From the NCBI RefSeq assembly GCF_003148495.1, contig NZ_QGGH01000005.1:353092-417091 (forward strand): DNA of 64,000 nt, read 5' to 3'. The translations under genes and the position numbers were made by a program. The DNA comes from Mesorhizobium loti (GTDB lineage: Bacteria; Pseudomonadota; Alphaproteobacteria; Rhizobiales; Rhizobiaceae). Below are positions 17,871 to 23,891 of the stretch, in pieces (within the stretch, counting starts at the first letter, position 1; every line of letters starts with the position of its first letter). The notes beneath the pieces were generated by a model, which saw only the letters and a list, made by a program, of their open reading frames with translations, was not told the origin of the DNA and searched no databases.

Positions 17871-17941
17871 GCAATTCCCAAGGGAAAGCGCTATGCGCTT
17901 TTCCCGGGAAAACCGTCTCACACTTTCCCGGACTTGCTCTA
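17871..17941. repeat. GCAATTCC-type intergenic palindrome (copy 2)
   Basis: GCAATTCC at the left and a degenerate GGACTTGC at the right, followed by TCTA, enclose AAAACCGTCTCACACTTT, matching copy 1 at 10487-10535. An inserted inner hairpin (AAAGCGCTATGCGCTTTT) makes this copy longer. The final CTA supplies the stop codon of the cytochrome b561 gene read from the other strand. It separates two convergent genes and could act as a terminator. Confidence 0.65.
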
Positions 17942-18481
17942 AGAACTCGCGCTTTCCGGCAGCATTCGCTTGAGCACGTCGTCCTTGCGGATGAAATGGT
18001 GCCACAGCGCCGCGGCCGCGTGCACTCCGGCGAGGATGAGGATCGAATTGGCGCAGAGGCTGTGCAGTTCCCTGATGAACCGGGCCGTGTCGCGGTCGGG
18101 AGAGACCGGAGCCGGGATGGTGAAAAGGCCAAAGAAGCTCAAGGCGTCGCCCCTGTACCACGTCAGCAGGATGCCGAGAACCGGAATGGCCACGAGTAGC
18201 CCATAAAGCAGCAGATGCGCGATCTTTGCGGCCCATCGTTCAAGCTCTGACATCTCCATCGGCAGCCCTGGCGTTCCCAGCATCAGCCGCAGGCCGACGC
18301 GGATAACGACCAGCGCGAACAGCAGCAGCCCAAACGAAATATGAAGCCACCAGACGAGCGCACGACCGGGGTCGCCGCGCGGAAAAAGCTCCTCCACATA
18401 GGTCAGGCCATAAAGGCCGATGACCAGCAGAAACACCGCCCAGTGAATGGCCTTTTGCGCGCTTGTATAGGTGGGGTTCAT
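17939..18481 (-). CDS. Cytochrome b561 family protein
   Basis: A 180-residue four-helix di-heme cytochrome of the CybB type. It starts MNPTYTSAQKAIHWAVFLLVIGLYGL, with the first heme His in IHW. HIS in WWLHISFGLLLFALVVIRVGLRL, HLLLYGLLVAIPVLGILLTW, and HSLCANSILILAGVHAAAALWHHFIRKDDVLKRM carry the remaining ligands. Such proteins pass electrons from the quinol pool in the inner membrane. GGAAGG lies upstream of the ATG. The upstream region is one copy of a 77-bp repeat containing an Irr-like palindrome. The stop codon lies in the adjacent intergenic repeat. Confidence 0.9.
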   Translation of the reverse strand: MNPTYTSAQKAIHWAVFLLVIGLYGLTYVEELFPRGDPGRALVWWLHISFGLLLFALVVIRVGLRLMLGTPGLPMEMSELERWAAKIAHLLLYGLLVAIPVLGILLTWYRGDALSFFGLFTIPAPVSPDRDTARFIRELHSLCANSILILAGVHAAAALWHHFIRKDDVLKRMLPESASS

Positions 18482-18556
18482 GCGAGCCTTCCGTTTTGAA
18501 TGTTTCTAAATTAGCCGCGATCATGTCAAAGCTTTGTCGGGCTCTGGTGATCGTGA
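18480..18556. repeat. 77-bp direct repeat, copy 1 (cytochrome b561 promoter region)
   Basis: This block includes the start codon and upstream region of the cytochrome b561 gene. It recurs at 19890-19967 in the same orientation with about 90 percent identity by eye, including one single-base length difference. Read on the minus strand it holds TTGACA and GGAAGG, so it looks like a promoter plus ribosome binding site rather than a random repeat. Confidence 0.85.
18494..18529 (-). promoter_or_regulatory. Putative sigma-70 promoter with Irr-like box, upstream of cytochrome b561
   Basis: On the minus strand, TTGACA at 18529-18524 is followed by TAGAAA with a 15-bp spacer. Overlapping the latter is TTTAGAAACATTCAAAA (18510-18494), one mismatch from the palindromic TTTAGAA-N3-TTCTAAA Irr-box pattern seen perfectly at 53575. 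A heme protein gene under Irr control is plausible. The spacing is suboptimal and the call is tentative. Confidence 0.4.
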
Positions 18557-18966
18557 GAGGCATTACGATCTACCAGCGCTCAGTGACAGTGTGGATTGCA
18601 GCGGGTAGCTACCGGGATCGCGAATATGAAGTGAAAGTCGATCCCCAGCGATGGTACTCGCATGTGGAAAGAAGCCGCCAGATACAGGTCGGGAATGTGT
18701 GCCTGTAAAGCGGGGCCGCCTTCCTGTCCAATTGGTACCCTGGATTAACCCGGCTACCACGTTTTGATATGGTGCAACGGCACCGTTGATGCCTTAGTTT
18801 TCCTTGTCCGGTACCTTGGATTCTACCGGCTGATCCGGTTCGTGCCGGATCCCAAGCACTAGCATGGGCTGTGATACCCATCGCAACGCTGCTCGTCTGC
18901 GTATTCAGGAATCCGTGAACAATCCCATTGGACTGACGCTGGGCGGGCAAGGGAGAATGCGACCTT
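18557..18966. other. Non-coding stretch upstream of the methyltransferase
   Basis: About 410 bp with visibly lower GC than neighbouring genes and no recognisable gene. It contains two similar short segments, GGTACCCTGGATT near 18733 and GGTACCTTGGATT near 18811, which look like a short direct duplication, followed by CCGG-rich inverted sequence (GGCTGATCCGGTTCGTGCCGGATCC). It probably carries the promoter of the methyltransferase, but no confident -35/-10 pair was found. Confidence 0.45.
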
Positions 18967-19824
18967 ATGAAAAATCTTCAACCGTCGATCCCACCGACAG
19001 AAAAAAAGACCAAATCGGAACTTCAAGCGGCTGTCGAACGCCTCGCACCGTTTCATCACGCCATCGACTTGCCTTACGGCTTGAGCACCTACGTGCCGAC
19101 CGCTTCTCGTCAAGACCGAGAGCGCACGAGAATGCAAAATCTCATCGATCACGCATGGCCAAGTATCCTTAGTGCCTGTGGAGGGTCATTGGCAGGCAAA
19201 AGGGTACTTGACGTGGCATGCAACTGCGGTGGTTTTTCCGTGCACGCGGCAAGGGCAGGTGCCAGTTATGTGCTTGGGATCGACATTGATCCTCACTATA
19301 TCGAACAGGCAAATCTCGTAAAAGAGGCAGTAGACCTCCACAATTTAGATTTTCAGCAACTTGATTTGATGGAACTTGATCCGTCCAAGCACGGCGCATT
19401 CGATCTCGTCCTGTTCTTCGGGATTCTATACCACTTGGAGAACCCTGTTTTAAGCCTCAAACGTATTTCAGCATTGGCAAGCAACGTTCTAGCGGTTGAT
19501 ACCACTCTCATGAAGGTGCCGATCATAAATCGAATCCTGGATCGATGGCCGATGTGGCATATGCGCAGGGTGGCGGGGGTCGATTCCGCAGCAAGCAACA
19601 TTACGACCTCGCGCTGGCGCCCAGAGGAATTCTGTCAGTTTTCCCCCAATTCCCGCGCCGTCATCAGCTTATTGGAATATTCTGGATTTACCGATATTGA
19701 ACGTCTCAAACCGACAGTAACCGGGCTTGAGAAACGCTACTATAACGGGCGACGGGCAACGTTCATTGCGATAAAGAATCGCGGAAGCTACCCCGGCATC
19801 AGGCTTGCCCATAGGAGCAGGTGA
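18967..19824 (+). CDS. Class I SAM-dependent methyltransferase (CmoB/DUF1698-like)
   Basis: A 285-residue protein with a Rossmann methyltransferase core. Motif I is RVLDVACNCGGFSVHAARAG (about 80-99), the motif II acid is in VLGIDIDPHYIEQA, and FDLVLFFGILYHLENPV gives motif IV. The layout before and after the core (SLAGKRVLDVACNCGG, YHLENPVLSLKRI) resembles tRNA-uridine CmoB/DUF1698 enzymes, but the acceptor is unknown. Codon use is AT-richer than in flanking genes, suggesting transfer. The last dozen codons overlap, on the opposite strand, a remnant of another gene, so the native C-terminus may have been replaced. Confidence 0.8.
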   Translation: MKNLQPSIPPTEKKTKSELQAAVERLAPFHHAIDLPYGLSTYVPTASRQDRERTRMQNLIDHAWPSILSACGGSLAGKRVLDVACNCGGFSVHAARAGASYVLGIDIDPHYIEQANLVKEAVDLHNLDFQQLDLMELDPSKHGAFDLVLFFGILYHLENPVLSLKRISALASNVLAVDTTLMKVPIINRILDRWPMWHMRRVAGVDSAASNITTSRWRPEEFCQFSPNSRAVISLLEYSGFTDIERLKPTVTGLEKRYYNGRRATFIAIKNRGSYPGIRLAHRSR

Positions 19825-19892
19825 AGGACACCAAAGCCGGCCAGATACAGCGCCACGAAGATGAGCGCGGCGCGAATGATTAGGCGGGTATG
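19788..19892 (-). pseudogene. Membrane-protein remnant without start codon
   Basis: Read on the minus strand, this 35-codon frame runs HTRLIIRAALIFVALYLAG, then FGVLHLLLWASLMPG and a stop: a single hydrophobic helix. It begins exactly where the second repeat copy ends. At the position equivalent to the cytochrome b561 ATG the sequence is ATA, followed by an in-frame TAA in that register. The promoter and ribosome binding site are therefore present, but the gene is broken. The parent gene is not recognised. Confidence 0.45.
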
Positions 19893-19967
19893 CGAGCCTT
19901 CCAGTCTGAATGTTTCTAAACTAGCCGCGATCATGTCAAAGCTTTGTCAGGGCTCTGGTGGTCGTGA
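19890..19967. repeat. 77-bp direct repeat, copy 2
   Basis: Second copy of the promoter-like block found at 18480-18556, same orientation, with TTGACA and GGAAGG conserved but the right arm of the Irr-like palindrome degraded (TTTAGAAACATTCAGAC). Together the two copies bracket the lower-GC methyltransferase segment of about 1.3 kb. Confidence 0.85.
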
Positions 19968-20043
19968 CCTGGCAGACACTGAACTGGTAACCTGTCAGTT
20001 TGCTGACAATCGGGCATCGAGCGGCGATTATGCTTGGACAAAG

Positions 20044-20072
20044 AAAAAGCCCGGGCGAACCGGGCTCTTCTT
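20044..20072 (-). terminator. Rho-independent terminator after the UBP zinc-finger gene
   Basis: On the minus strand, AGCCCGGTTCGCCCGGGCT forms a stem of about 7-8 GC pairs with a short loop, followed directly by TTTTTCTTT. It lies about 20 bp after the stop of the UBP zinc-finger gene and closes the two-gene operon. Confidence 0.85.
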
Positions 20073-20091
20073 CGGGTCTCTCGGGCGCAGC

Positions 20092-20400
20092 TCAATAAAA
20101 GCGCGGGATCGGGCCGTTCTGCGGGGTCACGTCGTCGCCAAGGTCGACAAACACCTCGTCGACATAGCACCATGCCCAGCCTTCCGGGGGATCGTAGCCC
20201 TCGATGATCGGATGCTTGGTGGCGTGGAAATGCTTGGTGGCGTGGCGGTTGGGCGAGTCGTCGCAGCAGCCGACATGGCCGCAGGTGCGGCACAGCCGCA
20301 GATGCACCCATTGCGACCCGCTCTTCAGGCATTCCTCGCAGCCGAGCGCGCTCGGCGTCACCTTCCTGATGTCGCGCGTATGTCTGCATTCATCCATCAT
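20092..20400 (-). CDS. UBP-type zinc finger protein
   Basis: A 102-residue protein that is almost entirely a ZnF-UBP domain. Visible zinc ligands are in CRHTRDI, CEECLKSG, CRTCGHVGCCDDS, HATKHFHATKHP, followed by the aromatic segment GWAWCYVDEVFVDL. In eukaryotes this domain binds the C-terminal Gly-Gly of ubiquitin; in bacteria its ligand is unknown. The gene overlaps the stop of the upstream cNMP/TrxR-like gene (the ATG and TGA share bases around 20397-20400), so the two products are translated together and probably work together. A terminator follows. Confidence 0.9.
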   Translation of the reverse strand: MMDECRHTRDIRKVTPSALGCEECLKSGSQWVHLRLCRTCGHVGCCDDSPNRHATKHFHATKHPIIEGYDPPEGWAWCYVDEVFVDLGDDVTPQNGPIPRFY

Positions 20401-22076
20401 GGTCTCCCTGCCGTTTGAGGTGCGTCGGCGTTGCCGCGCGCGAGATATGCATGCAAGGCCGCGACCACCTGGGCGCCTTCGCCGACAGCCGCCGCGACGC
20501 GCTTGACCGAGCCGGCGCGGACGTCGCCGATGGCGAACACACCGCTACGGCTCGTCTCCATCTGCGCCGATCCCAGGTCCGATCCGGTACGGACGAAACC
20601 CTTGGCGTCCAGCGCCACATCGCAGTTCGCCAGCCAGTCGGTGTTCGGGTCGGCGCCGATGAACAGGAAGAGATGGCGGATCGGGCGCGTCGTTTCCACG
20701 CCGCTGGCGCGGTTGCGCCAGCGTACCGTGCCAAGATTGCCCTCGTCGCCTTCCAGAGCCACGATTTCGGTCCCGGTCAGCACCTCGATATTCGGTTGCG
20801 CCCTGATGCGCTCGACCAGATAGCGCGACATGCTGGCATCGAGGCTGTCGCCGCGCGCCAGCAGCGCCACTTTGCGCGCATGGCTGGCCAGATAGACAGC
20901 CGCCTGCCCGGCTGAATTGCCGGCGCCGACCAGCGCCACTTCCTGGCCCGCGCAAAGCCGGCCTTCGATGGGCGACGCCCAATAATGCACGGAGGTTCCC
21001 TCGAACCGCGCCAGATTGGCGATGTCGAGGCGGCGATAGCGCGCGCCGCTGGCGATCACCACGCTGCGCGTCCGCACGGTCTCGCCGTCGCCGACATCGA
21101 GCCTGTAGCGGGCGCCGTCGGTGGCAGCATTCAAAAGCTTCGCCTCGTCCGGTATTACCATTTCGACGCCGAACTTCTGCGCCTGGTTGTAGGCGCGCGC
21201 CATCAGCGCCATGCCGGAAATGCCGGTGGGGAAACCAAGATAGTTCTCGATGCGCGAGGACGCGCCCGCCTGTCCGCCAAAGGCGCGGCAATCGAGCACG
21301 ATCGTCGACAGCCCTTCGGAGGCCGCATAGACAGCGGCCGCCAGCCCAGCCGGTCCGGCGCCGACAATGGCGACATCGTACAGTTTGTCGGCATCGATCG
21401 GCCGCAGCAGGCCGATGCAGCGGGCGAGGTCCTTTTCGCCGGGGTTCATCAGCAGCCTGCCGTTCGGACACAGCACGATCGGCAGATGGTGAGGATCGAC
21501 GTCAAAGCGCTCGACCAGGGTTTTCGCACAAGGATCGCTGTCGGAATCGAGCACGCGGTGCGGCTGGCCGCTGCGGGCGAGAAAACCCTGCAGCCGCAAC
21601 ACGTCGGCATTGCCAGCAGGTCCGACGATGATCGGTCCGCTGGTGGCGCTTTCCAGCAGCCCGACACGGCGCAGGATCAGCGCCCGCATGATGCGCTCGC
21701 CGAGATTGGCTTCCTGCACCATCAGGTCGCGCAGCCGCTGCGAGGCGATGACGAACGCTTCCACCGGTTCGGCGGCCCGCGCATTGACCAGTGAAGGACG
21801 GGCCGAAAGCTGCGCCAGCTCGCCGACAAAACTGCCCGGACCGTGGGTGACGATCGTTTCGCGCCGGCCAAGCCCGCCATCCTGGGTGATGTCCACGCTG
21901 CCCGACAGCACGACGATCAGACCGGGCGCCACATCGCCAGCCGTGACGATGTTCTCGCCGGCCGCATAGACGCTGGCCTCGCCGAACCGGCGCATGCGAT
22001 CGATGTCCGCCTCAGCCAGCGTCGGGAACGCCTGATCGCGACGGGCACCGAAGATCGGGTTGATGGTTTGCGACAT
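20397..22076 (-). CDS. cNMP-binding / thioredoxin-fold / thioredoxin-reductase-like flavoprotein
   Basis: A 559-residue protein in three parts. Residues about 20-140 are a cyclic-nucleotide-binding domain (VYAAGENIVTAGDVAPGLIVVLSGSVDI, GSFVGELAQLS). About 145-225 is a thioredoxin-like insert. About 230-545 is an FAD/NAD(P) oxidoreductase with VAIVGAGPAGLAAAVYA, VALVGAGNSAGQAAVYLA and VFAIGDVRAGSVKRV. The CxxC redox pair expected after the NAD domain is absent; the region reads YWASPIEGRLC. It may transfer electrons elsewhere, or act as a cyclic-nucleotide-gated regulator. The start at 22076 excludes in-frame sequence antisense to tRNA-Leu. Confidence 0.88.
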   Translation of the reverse strand: MSQTINPIFGARRDQAFPTLAEADIDRMRRFGEASVYAAGENIVTAGDVAPGLIVVLSGSVDITQDGGLGRRETIVTHGPGSFVGELAQLSARPSLVNARAAEPVEAFVIASQRLRDLMVQEANLGERIMRALILRRVGLLESATSGPIIVGPAGNADVLRLQGFLARSGQPHRVLDSDSDPCAKTLVERFDVDPHHLPIVLCPNGRLLMNPGEKDLARCIGLLRPIDADKLYDVAIVGAGPAGLAAAVYAASEGLSTIVLDCRAFGGQAGASSRIENYLGFPTGISGMALMARAYNQAQKFGVEMVIPDEAKLLNAATDGARYRLDVGDGETVRTRSVVIASGARYRRLDIANLARFEGTSVHYWASPIEGRLCAGQEVALVGAGNSAGQAAVYLASHARKVALLARGDSLDASMSRYLVERIRAQPNIEVLTGTEIVALEGDEGNLGTVRWRNRASGVETTRPIRHLFLFIGADPNTDWLANCDVALDAKGFVRTGSDLGSAQMETSRSGVFAIGDVRAGSVKRVAAAVGEGAQVVAALHAYLARGNADAPQTAGRP

Positions 22077-22155
22077 GGCTTTGAGCGTAGCGAAGCGGGC
22101 GCGGAGTTTGAAGCGGTTTGTGAGGGGACTGGCCGGAAGGGGAGGTTGGCGGCAA

Positions 22156-22186
22156 AGAAAAAGCCCGGACGAACCGGGCTTTTTCT
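22156..22186. terminator. Bidirectional Rho-independent terminator after tRNA-Leu
   Basis: AGAAAAAGCCCGG and CCGGGCTTTTTCT form a perfect stem of about 13 pairs around a 5-nt loop, with A and T runs on the two sides, so it can stop transcription either way. It lies about 40 bp downstream of the tRNA on the minus strand. Confidence 0.9.
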
Positions 22187-22225
22187 CTAAGTTTCTGAAC
22201 CGTCGAATGGTTCGAAACGGGAATT

Positions 22226-22310
22226 TGGTGCCCAGAAGAGGACTCGAACCTCCACTCCTTGCGGAACACGGACCTGAACCGTGCGCGTCTACCAATTCCG
22301 CCATCTGGGC
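22226..22310 (-). tRNA. tRNA-Leu (anticodon CAG)
   Basis: An 85-nt gene on the minus strand beginning GCCCAGATGGCGGAATTGG and ending TCTGGGCACCA, so the CCA is encoded. The acceptor stem is GCCCAGA/TCTGGGC. The anticodon stem CACGG/CCGTG holds loop TTCAGGT, giving anticodon CAG. The variable arm is long, as expected for class II tRNA-Leu, and the T loop reads GGTTCGAGTCC. A consensus promoter precedes it and a strong terminator follows. Confidence 0.97.
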
Positions 22311-22321
22311 TGGTGCGGGCT

Positions 22322-22350
22322 CATGTAAGCGGGCAAGCGATGTGTGTCAA
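22322..22350 (-). promoter_or_regulatory. Sigma-70 promoter of tRNA-Leu
   Basis: On the minus strand, TTGACA (22350-22345), a 17-bp spacer, then TACATG (22327-22322). The tRNA 5' end is about 11 bp after the -10 box. An A tract lies just upstream of the -35 box. Confidence 0.85.
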
Positions 22351-22394
22351 CGCGCTTTTTTTAAAGCTGTTGCCACTTGCCGGCTCAAGGACCG

Positions 22395-23015
22395 TCAGCC
22401 CTCCAGCACTTCCTTGGAAGCCACGGTCGAATCGGCGTTGAGCTGGTAGATGACCGGCACGCCGGTGCCGAGTTCCAGCTTGACGATCTCCTCGCCCGAC
22501 TTGCCGTCCAGCGCCATGATCAGCGCGCGCAGCGAGTTGCCGTGGGCGGCGACCAGCACCGTGCCGCCACGCAGCACGTGCGGCTGCAAATCGTGCAGGT
22601 AGTAGGGCCAGACGCGAGCGCCGGTGTCCTTCAGGCTCTCGCCGGCGGGCGGCGGCACGTCGTAGGAGCGGCGCCAGACATGCACCTGCTCCTCGCCCCA
22701 CTTCTTGCGGGCATCGTCCTTGTTGAGGCCGGAGAGATCGCCATAGTCGCGCTCGTTCAGCGCCTGGTCGCGGATGGTCTTCAGGTCGCTCTGGCCGACC
22801 GCATCGAGAATGTGCTGGCAAGTTTTTTGCGCCCGGATCAGCGCCGAGGTGAAGGCGATGTCGAATTTCAGGCCGCGTGCCTTGAGCTTCTGGCCGGCGG
22901 CCTTGGCCTCGGCGTGGCCCTGCTCGGTCAGGTCGACGTCGCGCCAGCCGGTGAACAGGTTCTTCAAATTCCATTCGCTCTGGCCGTGGCGCACGAGCAC
23001 GAGGGTTCGCGACAT
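22395..23015 (-). CDS. gpmA: 2,3-bisphosphoglycerate-dependent phosphoglycerate mutase
   Basis: A 206-residue histidine-phosphatase-fold enzyme of glycolysis and gluconeogenesis, interconverting 3- and 2-phosphoglycerate. LVLVRHGQSEWNLKNLFTGW holds the phosphorylated His, ALNERDYGDLSGLNKDDA the catalytic Glu region, WRRSYDVPPPAGESL the family insert, and VAAHGNSLRALIM the second His. It is the short alphaproteobacterial form and is complete. It is the last gene of the glk-ABC-dapB-gpmA run, 33 bp after dapB. Confidence 0.96.
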   Translation of the reverse strand: MSRTLVLVRHGQSEWNLKNLFTGWRDVDLTEQGHAEAKAAGQKLKARGLKFDIAFTSALIRAQKTCQHILDAVGQSDLKTIRDQALNERDYGDLSGLNKDDARKKWGEEQVHVWRRSYDVPPPAGESLKDTGARVWPYYLHDLQPHVLRGGTVLVAAHGNSLRALIMALDGKSGEEIVKLELGTGVPVIYQLNADSTVASKEVLEG

Positions 23016-23048
23016 GTTTGCTCCTTCAGGTTTATGGATCAGGCCGCC

Positions 23049-23891
23049 TCAGCTCAATCCGAGCACGTCCCGCATCGAATACAGTCCCGGCTTCTTGCCA
23101 CGCGCCCAAAGCGCCGCCTTGACGGCGCCGCGAGCGAAGATGGCGCGGTCCTCGGCGTGGTGCGACAGCGTGATGCGCTCGCCGGTGCCGGCCAGCAGCA
23201 CGCTATGATCGCCGACCACCGAGCCGCCGCGCAGCGTGGCAAAGCCGATCGAGCCGGTCTTGCGCACGCCGGTGTGGCCGTCGCGGACCCGCACATCATT
23301 GCCGGCCAGCTCGATACCGCGCCCGGCGGCGGCGGCCTCGCCAAGCAGAAGTGCCGTGCCGGACGGCGCGTCGACCTTGTGCTTGTGGTGCATTTCGAGG
23401 ATCTCGATGTCGAAATCGTCGGCGTCGAGCGCGCGCGCCGCCTGTTCGACCAGCACCGCCAGAAGATTGACGCCGAGGCTCATATTGCCCGACTTGACGA
23501 TCGTCGCGTGGCGCGCCGCTGCCGCGATCCGGGCATTGTCGTCGGCCGTGCAGCCGGTCGTGCCGATGACGTGGACGATGCGCGCCTGCGCCGCATAGCC
23601 AGCGAATTCGGCTGATGAGGCCGGGGTGGTGAAATCGAGCACGCCGTCAGCCCTGGCGAAGACCGGCAGCGGATCGTCACCGATCGCCACATCGATGCGG
23701 CCGACGCCGGCGAGCTCGCCTGCATCCTTGCCCAGATAGGGCGAACCCGCTCGCTCGACCGCGCCGATGACCCGCGCGCCGGGGATGGTGTGGATGGCGC
23801 GGATCAGCGTCTGGCCCATGCGGCCGGCGGCGCCCACCACCACCAGGCCCATATCGGTTGCCGGCCTGTCGGTTGCGGGCGTCTTGCTCAT
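23049..23891 (-). CDS. dapB: 4-hydroxy-tetrahydrodipicolinate reductase
   Basis: A 280-residue NAD(P)H-dependent enzyme of the diaminopimelate/lysine pathway. LVVVGAAGRMGQTLIRAI is the N-terminal nucleotide-binding motif, VLDFTTPASSAEF and IGTTGCTADD follow, and EILEMHHKHKVDAPSGTAL is the catalytic signature with the HHxxK residues. Length is normal. The ATG overlaps the stop of the upstream ABC exporter gene (ATGA), indicating translational coupling. Confidence 0.97.
   Translation of the reverse strand: MSKTPATDRPATDMGLVVVGAAGRMGQTLIRAIHTIPGARVIGAVERAGSPYLGKDAGELAGVGRIDVAIGDDPLPVFARADGVLDFTTPASSAEFAGYAAQARIVHVIGTTGCTADDNARIAAAARHATIVKSGNMSLGVNLLAVLVEQAARALDADDFDIEILEMHHKHKVDAPSGTALLLGEAAAAGRGIELAGNDVRVRDGHTGVRKTGSIGFATLRGGSVVGDHSVLLAGTGERITLSHHAEDRAIFARGAVKAALWARGKKPGLYSMRDVLGLS

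Noticed and set aside
22077..22304. N-terminal extension of the flavoprotein frame beginning MAELVDAHGSG
   Set aside because: It translates the tRNA-Leu gene and its terminator; this is a well-known artefact of tRNA-Leu. The real start is the ATG at 22076.
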